This document shows positions 16,583 to 24,859 of a stretch of DNA of 44,713 nt, one piece after another. Origin of the DNA: Pseudofrankia coriaricola. GTDB taxonomy: Bacteria; Actinomycetota; Actinomycetes; Frankiales; Frankiaceae. The position numbers and the translations under genes are program-made. The notes beneath the pieces were generated by a model. The model was not told the origin of the DNA. It searched no databases and saw nothing but the letters and a program-made list of their open reading frames with translations. Numbering within the stretch: position 1 is the stretch's first letter; each line of letters opens with the position of its first letter. The stretch is taken from contig NZ_MBLO01000048.1 of the NCBI RefSeq assembly GCF_001854805.1, positions 1-44,713 on the forward strand, read 5' to 3'.

Positions 16583-17758
16583 TTAGGCCTGGGCCGCTGG
16601 CTGCTCACCAAGCCAGTCGGCGAAGACCTCGTCCGTGTCGGCGCCCTTAGACGGCGGCGAGGTCGGGGTGCCGGGAACGGTGCGCGAGAACCGCGGCGCC
16701 GGCGCTGGCTGCTCGATGCCGTCCATGGTGAGCAGCGTGCCGCGGGCGGCTAGGTGTGGATGGGATCCCGCCTCGGCCCAGGTCAGCACCGGGGTAACGC
16801 AGGCATCTGTGCCGTCAAAGACGGCCGCCCACTCATCCCTGGTCTTCGACAGGAAGGCCCCGGTAAATCGGGCGCGCAGCTCCGGCCAGCCCGCACGCTC
16901 GTTCTGGCCGGGCAGGCCGGCGTCAGCGAGCCCGAGGCCGGCGAGCAGCGCGGCGTAGAACTGTGACTCGATCGCGCCGACCGCGACATAGCGGCCGTCC
17001 GCGCAGACATACGTGTCGTAGTACGGCGCACCGCCGTCGAGGACGTTGACCCCGCGCTCGTCCGACCAGAACCCGTCGCCGCGCCAGCCCCACATCATCT
17101 GGGCCAGCACGCTCGCGCCGTCGACCATCGCCGCGTCCACGACCTGGCCGGCACCGGACCGCTCCCGCTCCCAGAGCGCGGCGAGGATGCCGGTGAGCAG
17201 GAACATCGAGCCGCCGCCGAAGTCGCCGACGAGGTTGAGCGGCACCGTCGGCTTGCCGTCCCTCGGGCCGATCGCGTGCAGGACGCCGGTGATGGAAATG
17301 TAGTTCAGGTCGTGGCCGGCCGTGTGCGCCCATGGGCCCTCCTGGCCCCAGCCGGTCATCCTGCCGTAGACCAGGCGCGGGTTGCGCTCCAGGCACACGT
17401 CGGGGCCGATTCCGAGTCGCTCGGCCACGCCGGGCCGATAGACCTCGATGAGTACGTCGGCCCGCTCGACGAGCGCGAGCAGTCGTTCCGTGCCCGCGGG
17501 GTCCTTGAGGTCGAGGACGACCGAGCGCCGGCCGCGCAGCAGCTGGTCACCGGTCTTCGGAGCGCCCTGCACACCGCCGCCGCTGGGCCGGTCCACCCGG
17601 ACCACGTCGGCGCCGAGATCGGCGAGCACCATCGCCGCATGCGGTCCCGGCCCGATCCCGGCGAGCTCCACCACCCGCAGGCCGGCCAACGGCCCCGTCG
17701 ACGCCCCGGCCCCCGTTGCGGCATCGCCGGACGTCGACGCTCCAGCGCCTGGCTCCAT
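16583..17758 (-). CDS. alpha-methylacyl-CoA racemase (CaiB/BaiF family)
   Basis: This class III CoA-transferase-fold enzyme epimerises (2R)/(2S)-2-methylacyl-CoAs so that branched chains or sterol side chains can enter beta-oxidation. The residues matching the catalytic set of Mycobacterium tuberculosis MCR (His126, Asp156, Glu241) are all present with a constant offset of 23: His149 in GHDLNYIS, Asp179 in VGDFGGGS and Glu264 in GAIESQFY. CoA-binding blocks ([42 protein letters not shown]) are intact. The 23-residue Gly/Ala/Thr-rich N-terminus accounts for the offset; 391 residues against about 360 usual. It is on the same strand as the SDR downstream and the FadB-like gene upstream, consistent with a branched acyl-CoA catabolic cluster. 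Confidence 0.92.
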   Translation of the reverse strand: MEPGAGASTSGDAATGAGASTGPLAGLRVVELAGIGPGPHAAMVLADLGADVVRVDRPSGGGVQGAPKTGDQLLRGRRSVVLDLKDPAGTERLLALVERADVLIEVYRPGVAERLGIGPDVCLERNPRLVYGRMTGWGQEGPWAHTAGHDLNYISITGVLHAIGPRDGKPTVPLNLVGDFGGGSMFLLTGILAALWERERSGAGQVVDAAMVDGASVLAQMMWGWRGDGFWSDERGVNVLDGGAPYYDTYVCADGRYVAVGAIESQFYAALLAGLGLADAGLPGQNERAGWPELRARFTGAFLSKTRDEWAAVFDGTDACVTPVLTWAEAGSHPHLAARGTLLTMDGIEQPAPAPRFSRTVPGTPTSPPSKGADTDEVFADWLGEQPAAQA

Positions 17759-18047
17759 CGGCTCGTCACTCCCTCTCCGAACAGTTCGCTGTGCGGACGG
17801 CGCGCGCCGGCCGCGGGCCGCGGCCGCGGCCGCGCCCGTCCGCCGGCCCCGCCGGCATGCGTCGACGTGCTGACTCTCGCCGGGTGATGGGTCCTTGGCG
17901 CTGAACCGCTCCAGACCTCTCCAAGACCGCTCCGGGCGTAGGCCTAGAACCCATTTCGGCGACCGCAGACTGGTTTACCGCCGTGACCCCGCCGCGTCCA
18001 CCGATCGGTCACGGCACGGTGACGACGGCGAACGGGCGGGCAGGCTG

Positions 18048-20141
18048 TCAGGCGTACGGCTCGCCGCGCTCGGCTCGCGCCACCAGCGGCGCGGGCGGGG
18101 CGAAGCGGGCGCCGTGGCGGGCCGCGAGCGCGCGCGCCCGGGCCACGAAGCCGGCCACCCCGCCGGGATAGCCGTTGACGTACCGAAGGGCCCCGCCTGT
18201 CCAGGCCGGGAAACCGGCTCCGGTCAGCGAGGCGACGTTCGCCGCCGCCACCGAGCCGATCACGCCCTCGTCGAGGCAGCCGACGGTCCGCAGCGCCACG
18301 GCGAACAGCAGCCGCTCCTTCAGCTCCTCGAACGCGATCCCGGCCGGCTCCCCGACAGGGTCCCCGGCGCCGTCCCCGCCGCCGTCCCCGCCGCCATCGC
18401 CGTCGCCGTCCTTGCCGAAGAGCTCCCGCAGCCCCTTCCACAGGCCCGCGCGCCGGCCGTCGGCGTATTCATAGAACCCGGCGCCAGAAGCACGGCCGGA
18501 CCGGCCGAACTCCTCGACCATCCGGTCGAGCACCGCGAGCGCCCCGTGGTCCTGTCCCGTGGCGACGGCCCCTCCGCCCGCCGGCGCCTCGGCCACGGCC
18601 ACGGCCACGGCGACCGCCGCCGCCGCCTGGACGGTGGCGAGCGTGAGCTCGTCACACAGCCGCAGCGGCGATGAGCGGAAGCCGGCCTGCATGCCGGCCT
18701 GCTCGACGGACGGCGCGGGCACGCCCTCGCCCACCATCGCGGCCGCCTCGGCGAGGTACGCGCCGAGCAGGCGGTCGACGAACGCCTTCGGCGCCTCGAA
18801 CCGTGCCCGGCCGCCCGGACCATCCGCCGAGGCCGCGCCTTCGGCGACGACCCGGCCCATGTCCACGAAGAACGCCTGGACGAGGTTCTTCGACGCCTGG
18901 CTGGTCACCAGCTCGGCGAAGTAACGCGACTCGACGACGCCCGCGGTGTCGACGTCGAGCTGGGCACCCTCGACCGCGGCGGCAAGGATCGCGGGCCCCG
19001 CGACCTGGGCCGCCCCGGCGGGCTGGCGGCGCAGGCCCGCGGGCAGCGACGCGAGCGCGGCGGCGAGCGCGGGACTCGACGGGCCGCCACCGGGAATCTG
19101 GTAGCCCGGGATGTCCCAGCGCGCCACCGGTGCCGGGTTCGCCCGGATCCAGGCCTTCGCCGCCGGCACCAGTTCGTCCCGCGTGGCGACCAGCCCGTCG
19201 ACGAGCCCCAGGGCGCGCGCTCGCGCCGCGCTGTACCGCTGGCCCTGCAGCAGGGCGTTGACCAGCGCGTTCAGCACCCCGAGCAGGCGGACCACCCGGA
19301 CCACCCCGCCGCCCGACGGCATCAGGCCAAGCGTCGCCTCGGGCAGGCCGAGCTGTGTGCCGGGCGCGTCCAGGGCGACCCGGTGGTGGCAGGCGAGCGC
19401 GATCTCCAGCCCGCCGCCGAGCGCGGCGCCTCCGAGCGCCGCGACCACCGGCCGGCCGAGCGTCTCCAGCCGGCGCAGATGGTCCCTGCCTACGGTGGCC
19501 AGCTCGAACGCGGCCCGCGGGTCGGCCAGCTCGGCCAGCTCACGCAGATCGGCTCCGGTGGCGAAGGTCGGCTTCGCCGACGTCACCACCACGCCGGTGA
19601 GCGACGCGCGCTCGCGCTCCAGCCGCTCGATGACGGCGCCCAGCGAACTCCGGAAGGCCGCGTTGGTGGTGTTCGCGGGCTGTCCGGAGTCATCGAGCGT
19701 CAGCACGACGATCCCGTCCGCGCCCCGCTCCCACCGGATCACCCCGATCCGTTCGGCCTCATTGCCCGGCTCGCCGCTTCCCGGCTCGCCGCTCCCCCGC
19801 TCGCCGGCCGCGAGCTCGGACGGCGGCGGTACTGGCGGCCGGGTCACCGCGGGCGCCGTCGTCGCCGCGGCCGTCGTGGTCGCGGCTGTCGTGGTCACCG
19901 TCGAGGCCGCCACCGTCGAGGCCGTGGATGGCGTCGCGGGCGCCCGCGACGCCTCGGAGGTTGGCGACGCCTCGGAGGTCGACGTTGCTTCGGACGTCGA
20001 TACCGCCTCGGAGGTCGACGTTGCTTCGGACGTCGGCTCCGCTTCGGACGTCGGCTCCGCTTCGGACGTCGGTACCGCTTCGGACGTCAGCTCCGCCTCG
20101 GACGTCAGCGCGGTCGACGACGCTGGCGACGGCTCGGGCAT
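18048..20141 (-). CDS. FadB-like enoyl-CoA hydratase lacking the NAD-binding domain
   Basis: This 697-residue protein is related to the fatty-acid oxidation complex alpha subunit. ATG 20141 has GGAG upstream. Layout: residues 12-64 carry about nine x-x-T-S-E-A hexapeptides; a Thr/Ala linker; an enoyl-CoA hydratase domain from about 130 with [20 protein letters not shown] (Glu246) and [15 protein letters not shown] (Glu268), so both hydratase glutamates are present; the linking region ends [14 protein letters not shown] (about 430). Where FadB should continue with a Rossmann domain (GxGxxG, about 180 residues), the protein passes through 20 low-complexity residues straight into the C-terminal dehydrogenase helical domain ([40 protein letters not shown]). 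It should hydrate enoyl-CoA but cannot oxidise the product. Confidence 0.88.
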   Translation of the reverse strand: MPEPSPASSTALTSEAELTSEAVPTSEAEPTSEAEPTSEATSTSEAVSTSEATSTSEASPTSEASRAPATPSTASTVAASTVTTTAATTTAAATTAPAVTRPPVPPPSELAAGERGSGEPGSGEPGNEAERIGVIRWERGADGIVVLTLDDSGQPANTTNAAFRSSLGAVIERLERERASLTGVVVTSAKPTFATGADLRELAELADPRAAFELATVGRDHLRRLETLGRPVVAALGGAALGGGLEIALACHHRVALDAPGTQLGLPEATLGLMPSGGGVVRVVRLLGVLNALVNALLQGQRYSAARARALGLVDGLVATRDELVPAAKAWIRANPAPVARWDIPGYQIPGGGPSSPALAAALASLPAGLRRQPAGAAQVAGPAILAAAVEGAQLDVDTAGVVESRYFAELVTSQASKNLVQAFFVDMGRVVAEGAASADGPGGRARFEAPKAFVDRLLGAYLAEAAAMVGEGVPAPSVEQAGMQAGFRSSPLRLCDELTLATVQAAAAVAVAVAVAEAPAGGGAVATGQDHGALAVLDRMVEEFGRSGRASGAGFYEYADGRRAGLWKGLRELFGKDGDGDGGGDGGGDGAGDPVGEPAGIAFEELKERLLFAVALRTVGCLDEGVIGSVAAANVASLTGAGFPAWTGGALRYVNGYPGGVAGFVARARALAARHGARFAPPAPLVARAERGEPYA
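19950..20108. repeat. 18-bp tandem repeat coding TSEA hexapeptides
   Basis: An 18-bp unit of the type GCTTCGGACGTCGGCTCC is repeated about nine times with variation in the 5' end of the FadB-like gene, giving a Ser/Thr/Glu/Ala-rich stretch (residues 12-64) before the enzyme core. Such arrays change copy number easily. Confidence 0.8.
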
Positions 20142-20301
20142 CGGCGTCGTCTCCGGGTCGGGAAGGCCGCGGGCGGCGGCGGGGTGGGCAACGGAGGTGG
20201 GGCATCGGAGGCGACTGGTACCGGCGAGCGGACAAGGGGGACGAAGAAAGGATGAACGGGGAGATGCGGCGCGTCGCCACCGGCCCCGGTCCAGGAGACC
20301 G

Positions 20302-21570
20302 TCAGACCCGCTCCAGCAGCGTCGCCACCCCCATTCCGGCGCCCGCGCTGACGCTGACGATCGCCCGGCGGGCGGCGCGCCGCTCGAGCTCGTCGACCGC
20401 GGCGATGACGAGCCTCGCACCCGTGGCGCCCAGTGGGTGGCCCAGGGCAAGCGCGCCGCCGTTGACGTTGAGCTTCTCGTCGGGGATGGCCAGGTCCTTC
20501 TGGTAGGCGAGCGCGACGGCCGCATAGGACTCGTCCGTCTCGAACAGGTCGACATCGTCGACGCCAAGCCCGGCGCGGGCGAGCAGCGCGCGGGTCGCCG
20601 CCGACGCGCCGCCCAGCGCGAGCGTCGGGTCGGACCCCGCTGGCACGACGTCCACGACCCGTGCCCTCGGCGTCAGCCCCAGTTCCTCGCCGGCCCGCTC
20701 ACCGCCGAGGAGGACGAGCGCCGCGCCGTCCGCCGGCCCCGCCGAGCTCCCCGCCGTGTGCGCGTGGTCGACGCGTTCGAGCCAGTGGTAGGCCCGGGTC
20801 GCCACCACGTCGAAGCCCGCCTGTTCGCCGGCCTGGGCGAACGCCGCCGGCAGCCCCGCCAGGTGGCCGGCGGCGGCGTCCAGCCGGGACTGTTCGACCA
20901 GGACGCCGGCCCCGACCGGTCCGATCCGCTCGTCGTGGTCGAGGACGAGCAGGCCGTGGTCATGGACGGCGACGACCGAGCGAGCGAGAAGGCCGTCGGC
21001 CCAGGCGTCCGCGGCCAGCCGGCGCGACCGCAGCGCGTAGGCGTCGAGGTCCGCGCGGGTGAGGCCCGTCAGCGTGGCCAGCAGGTCGGCCGCGACGCCG
21101 GCGGGGACGAAGCCGGTCTGGTAGTTGGTCGCCGGGTCGCTCGCCAGCGGCCCGGCGTCCGCGCCCGCCGGCACCCGTGACATCGACTCGACGCCGCCGG
21201 CGAGCAGGAGATCGTCCCAGCCCGCGCGCACCCGCGCCGCGGCCAGCGCGACCGCGTCGAGTCCCGACGCGCCGAGCCGGCTGACTACGGCCCCGCAGAC
21301 GGTGTCCGGCAGGCCCGCGACCAGCGCCGCGGCCCTGGCCAGGTCACCGGCCTGGTCACGGGCCGGGCTGGCGACACCGAGCACCAGATCGCCCAGGCGG
21401 CCGACGTCCAGCGTCGGGTTCCGCTTGCGCAGCTCGTCGACCAGACCAGCCACCAGCGAGACCGGCTTCACCCCGCGCAGCGCTCCGTCGACGCGCCCGC
21501 GTCCCCAGGGCGTGCGGACCGCGTCATAGAGGAAGGCCTCGCCCGTCACCGTGCCAGCCAAGCCCGCCAC
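20302..21570 (-). CDS. degenerate thiolase-like protein (catalytic cysteines absent)
   Basis: This 422-residue protein has the full thiolase fold and length but lacks key residues. The nucleophile position (C in NRxCxSGL) is Gly100 in VSRLGASGL; the second cysteine (TMCxGGGMG) is Ser408 in SVSAGAGMG; and the NEAF box is DESY (346-349). Only the His of [11 protein letters not shown] (His378) is kept. It therefore cannot perform the ping-pong thiolysis known for acetyl-CoA acyltransferases. GTG 21570 is the longest start; GTG 21549 ([16 protein letters not shown]) is an alternative. It is upstream of the altered FadB-like gene by 160 bp, in the fadA/fadB order reversed. A structural, CoA-binding or lyase-type role is possible. 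Confidence 0.88.
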   Translation of the reverse strand: MAGLAGTVTGEAFLYDAVRTPWGRGRVDGALRGVKPVSLVAGLVDELRKRNPTLDVGRLGDLVLGVASPARDQAGDLARAAALVAGLPDTVCGAVVSRLGASGLDAVALAAARVRAGWDDLLLAGGVESMSRVPAGADAGPLASDPATNYQTGFVPAGVAADLLATLTGLTRADLDAYALRSRRLAADAWADGLLARSVVAVHDHGLLVLDHDERIGPVGAGVLVEQSRLDAAAGHLAGLPAAFAQAGEQAGFDVVATRAYHWLERVDHAHTAGSSAGPADGAALVLLGGERAGEELGLTPRARVVDVVPAGSDPTLALGGASAATRALLARAGLGVDDVDLFETDESYAAVALAYQKDLAIPDEKLNVNGGALALGHPLGATGARLVIAAVDELERRAARRAIVSVSAGAGMGVATLLERV

Positions 21571-21785
21571 CCCACCCTGGTCAACCCGTCCACTCCGCCA
21601 TGGTCACCCCTGTATCCCAGCAGCCCACACCAGGCTTACAGCAGGGTGGCCACCCGGACGGATGCGGCGACGCTCGGACAGAACGGGCGGGATGGGACGC
21701 GGTGGGCCGGGACCGGACCGGACGGGCTGCCCGCCGGCCAGCAGATCTGCCGGCAGACCCCCAGATCGCGGACATCCAGATCGCC

Positions 21786-21908
21786 GACCTCCCAGATCGG
21801 CTTCCAGACCTCCCCGATCGCTTACCTCCCAGCAGACCTCCCAGCAGACCTCCCAGATCGCTTCGCGATCCGGCAGGAACCCTGTCGCCAATCGGGCAGG
21901 GACCCCGG
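21786..21908. repeat. left arm of long inverted repeat
   Basis: This arm matches the reverse complement of 22765-22863 at 97 of 99 positions. It has in addition a 24-bp insertion made of two copies of the 12-mer AGCAGACCTCCC. It consists of short modules such as CAGATCG, CCAGACCTCCC and GGCAGGGACC, further degenerate copies of which extend on both sides (21770-21950). The region 21571-21949 shows no convincing gene. Confidence 0.8.
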
Positions 21909-21949
21909 ATCCGGCAGGGACCCTGTCGCCGATCCGGGAGGGACCCCGG

Positions 21950-22642
21950 CTAGGCCGATCCGGCGGGAACCCAGTGGGCGGGGGCGGTGGCGACGTCCTC
22001 GAGGAAGGCGATGGTGTGGGCCGCGGTGGCGCGCCAGCTCGTCTCGGTGAGGACCTGGTGGCCGCCGGGGACGGCGACCAGGCGGGCGCGTGAGGCGGTG
22101 CGGGTCGTCATCCGGACCACCTGCAGGGGGCTGACCTCGTCGCCGACGCCATGCACGAGCAGGATCGGCAGGTCGGGCAGCGCCCGCGGCGGCGGCTCGG
22201 ACGGGATCTCGCCCGCGACCGGGCGGTAGAGCAGCGGCAGGCCGAGCAGCACGAGCGCGTCGGTGCGCAGCGCCGGCGAGCCGGCGACGGCGAGCGCTCG
22301 CAGCGCGCCGGTGTCCGAGCCGACCAGCGCGAACGGCCGCCCCGGGACCCTGCACTCGCCAAGGGCGAGCGTGCTGTCCTCCCCCATGCCGAGATAGGTC
22401 ACCTCGTAGCCGTCCAGCGCGAGGCGGAACGCCAGCGGCTCGAAGAGCTCGGCGGACTCGCCGCGACCCGGGAGCACGACGACGGCGCCGCGTGGGTCTC
22501 GTTCCGGCTCGGCGCTCGGCCAGGACCGGGTGTCCCGGCGGTGCGCATCGTTCTGCCGAGTCCCCGGTGACGCGGCGTCGGTCCGCGCTCGCGCCTCGGG
22601 CGGCCGGGCCGACGGCACGGCCGGAATGAGCGTTGGGGTCAT
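21950..22642 (-). CDS. alpha/beta-hydrolase-fold protein
   Basis: This 230-residue protein starts at ATG 22642, 7 bp after AGGAG. After a disordered N-terminus of about 50 residues come an oxyanion-type motif (VVLPGRGESAELFEPLAFRL), the nucleophile elbow LVGSDTGALRALAV, the acid turn ILLVHGVGDEVSPLQVV and the C-terminal GGHQVLTETSW. The elbow reads G-S-D-T-G, placing Asp where Ser usually stands in GxSxG, as in Asp-nucleophile members such as dehalogenases and epoxide hydrolases; equally it may be non-catalytic. Substrate unknown. The gene is almost exactly enclosed by the arms of a long inverted repeat. Confidence 0.75.
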   Translation of the reverse strand: MTPTLIPAVPSARPPEARARTDAASPGTRQNDAHRRDTRSWPSAEPERDPRGAVVVLPGRGESAELFEPLAFRLALDGYEVTYLGMGEDSTLALGECRVPGRPFALVGSDTGALRALAVAGSPALRTDALVLLGLPLLYRPVAGEIPSEPPPRALPDLPILLVHGVGDEVSPLQVVRMTTRTASRARLVAVPGGHQVLTETSWRATAAHTIAFLEDVATAPAHWVPAGSA

Positions 22643-23771
22643 CGAACACTCCTGGTTTCTGGCCGGCACCGCTGCCAGCCGTTGTGCTGCCGGTCGGCGG
22701 TCGCCGGCCGTCGGTGCCCACCGGCGGATGCCGGCGCCGGGCGCCACCCGGGCTCCCGCCGGACCCGGGGTCCCTGCCCGATTGGCGACAGGGTTCCTGC
22801 CGGATCGCGGAGCGATCTGGGAGGTAAGCGATCGGGGAGGTCTGGGAGCCGATCTGGGAGGTCTGCCGGCAGGTCCGCGATCCGGGAGGTCTGCTGGGAG
22901 GTCGGCGATTCGGTGGGCGGGGGTCGTCCCCCGGCCGGCGGGTGCCGCCCAGGGGTGTCGTCCGCCGCTGGCCCGGCGGCCACACCGACCGAGACCAGTG
23001 GCATCCCGTGGTATGCGGCGGGGGCGGGGCAGCGCCCACGGGTGGTCTCGCGATTCAGACGACGGCGGACAGTACCGCGCCCGTCGCGGTCGGACGCCGC
23101 GGGGGCACGTGTTCACGTTGCGCTTCCGAAACCTGGCCGACGACACAGCGGAGTGGCGCTGGGACGAACTCCGGGCGAAGAGGCGGACAAGTGCCGCGGC
23201 GGTCCCGCCGGCCCGTGAGCGGGTCCGAGCGCGGTTCTGGACGAGTCCGATGCCCGCATGGGGCCGCGGCGAACGCGGGACGGCGGGAGCCCGCCGGCGC
23301 GATGGCGGGGCGGGCAGGCGACCAGTCGGGAACGCGCAGGTCAGCGGCACCGGGGCGAGAGTACGCCGGCCGGCCGGCTGACGCGGGTCAGGCGGATCGC
23401 CGTACCGGGCCGTTCGCCGGAAAGCGGGATGGACACGGCCGCGACGGCGTGATGGGGGCCGCGTGGCGGCCAGACAACAGTCGGGCGTGTTCGGAGAACA
23501 TGACTCTATGTTCACTGGATCAGTAGAGAATGTCAACGATCGGAGCGCCGCCGGAGACCTCGTCGACGCGGAAGCGAAACATCTTGGATACATAGTGGCA
23601 CGGCGACGACCATCCAAGCGCACTGGGCAGCCAGCTGGCGACAGCCCGGTGACGCACCGCGAGAACGGCATGAGCGCGGCGCGCACCGGTAGCCACGCGC
23701 CGCGTCACGCGCGTACCGGGCGCGTCATGAGAGGTACGAGCGGCACGCCGCGCGACGCGGTGGGGCACCGG
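22643..23771. other. 1.1-kb non-coding region
   Basis: The part up to about 22930 is the right arm of the inverted repeat and degenerate relatives of its modules (GATCTGGGAGGTC, CGATCCGGGAGG). From 22930 to 23771 there are open frames on both strands but none with coding-like third-position bias, ribosome binding site or recognisable domain. A less GC-rich patch lies at 23495-23610. No RNA gene recognised. Confidence 0.5.
22765..22863. repeat. right arm of long inverted repeat
   Basis: Reverse-complement partner of 21786-21908: 97 of 99 bases match once the 24-bp insertion in the left arm is skipped. The two arms are separated by about 860 bp that hold only the alpha/beta-hydrolase gene. Confidence 0.8.
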
Positions 23772-24701
23772 TCAGCCGAGCACGCCGCGCGCGACCGCGA
23801 GGCCGTAGCGGCGGGCCCCGCCGGAGTACACCGGGCAGACGCCGGCCGGTTCGGTGGGACGCGGGCAGAAGTGTATGCCGTCAGGAGCCCGCACCACGAC
23901 CCGGCCGTCGGGGCCGCAGGAGTCCTCGGGGGCACAGGGCAGGGTGGTGGTGAACCGGCCGTGGTCGGAGATGGACTGCCCGGCGCGGATCACCCTCGTG
24001 TGCGGCGTGGTGCTCGCGATCTGCGCCCAGAGCCGGTCGAGCTCGGTGCGCCCGTCGGCGTCGACGGCCTCCCCGCGCCGCGGCGGCGTCTCGACGAGGC
24101 GCACCTCGACGCCGCTTGCGGCCAGCTTCTCGGTCATCGCCGTCACGTCCGCGCGGTAGGCGGCGATGAGGTCGCGCCCGCTCATGCAGGGCGGCCGGTT
24201 ACCGGAGAAGGCGATCACCGCGATCGTCGGCTGGAAGTCCCGGATCGTGCCCGACACGTCGTCGAGCCAGTTGCACGGCGCGGTGCCACTCCACATCTTC
24301 ATCAGGATGGCGTGCGCGCCGGCCTGGGTCGCCGCCGCCCGGAAGTCATCCTGCGCCTCGACCATCAGCGAGTCGCCGTACACGACGATCCGCGGGTTCG
24401 CCGGCAGGTAGCCACGCAGGACGACCGCGCCCGCGAGCCCGGTAACGGCCACCGCGAGCAGTGCGACGACCTGCCAGGACCAGGACCAGGGCCGGGGTCC
24501 GCCGCGTACACGCCCGGCCGGCTCGCCGTGCCGGTGCGACGGCTCTCGTCGCTCTCCCGGCGCTCCGGCCTCGCGCCGCCCGACCGGGTCGGCGCGCCGC
24601 TCGAACGCGCCGGGCCCCGAGGGCGTGCCCGTGGAGGCCGACGGGCCGGATGGTGGCGACGGCGGAATTCGCGGAGATCGTTCGGACTGCGCGGTGGACA
24701 C
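23772..24701 (-). CDS. membrane-anchored SGNH/GDSL hydrolase
   Basis: This 309-residue protein starts at GTG 24701, with AAGGAG 5 bp upstream. A Pro/Arg/Ser-rich cytoplasmic N-terminus of about 72 residues precedes a single membrane helix (WQVVALLAVAVTGLAGAVVL), then an external SGNH domain. Block I is VVYGDSLM with the catalytic Ser, the oxyanion Asn is in FSGNRPPC, and the Asp-x-x-His pair is in APDGIHFCP near the end. Several cysteines in the external part could form disulfides. Family members act on esters or acyl groups of surface polysaccharides and lipids; the substrate here cannot be stated. An inverted repeat lies just upstream of the ribosome binding site. Confidence 0.82.
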   Translation of the reverse strand: MSTAQSERSPRIPPSPPSGPSASTGTPSGPGAFERRADPVGRREAGAPGERREPSHRHGEPAGRVRGGPRPWSWSWQVVALLAVAVTGLAGAVVLRGYLPANPRIVVYGDSLMVEAQDDFRAAATQAGAHAILMKMWSGTAPCNWLDDVSGTIRDFQPTIAVIAFSGNRPPCMSGRDLIAAYRADVTAMTEKLAASGVEVRLVETPPRRGEAVDADGRTELDRLWAQIASTTPHTRVIRAGQSISDHGRFTTTLPCAPEDSCGPDGRVVVRAPDGIHFCPRPTEPAGVCPVYSGGARRYGLAVARGVLG

Positions 24702-24711
24702 GGCGCTCCTT

Positions 24712-24745
24712 GTCCGTAAGGAAGTGCTTTGTCTCCCTTATGGAC
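24712..24745 (-). promoter_or_regulatory. inverted repeat in leader of SGNH gene
   Basis: GTCCGTAAGG (24712-24721) and CCTTATGGAC (24736-24745) are reverse complements with one mismatch, separated by 14 bp. The repeat ends next to the AAGGAG ribosome binding site of the gene starting at 24701. It could be an operator or an RNA hairpin affecting translation. Confidence 0.45.
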
Positions 24746-24859
24746 GCACCGCGCCCAGGGAAAGGTTGAAAGCTGGCGGTGGCCTCTTGATGACACGCGG
24801 GTGCCACAGGTCCTCAGGGGGCGGTCGACCGGAGGCCCGCGATCAAGACCGGCAAGGGG

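Noticed and set aside
18048-20141. NAD-binding domain of FadB hidden in another frame
   Set aside because: The sequence between the hydratase and C-terminal parts is only about 20 codons long; no Rossmann motif occurs in any frame there.
21786-22863. Insertion sequence or CRISPR-like array
   Set aside because: The repeats are inverted arms with no transposase between them, and there are no regularly spaced spacers.
23463-24719. Plus-strand frame of 418 codons
   Set aside because: Antisense shadow of the SGNH hydrolase with a non-coding front part.
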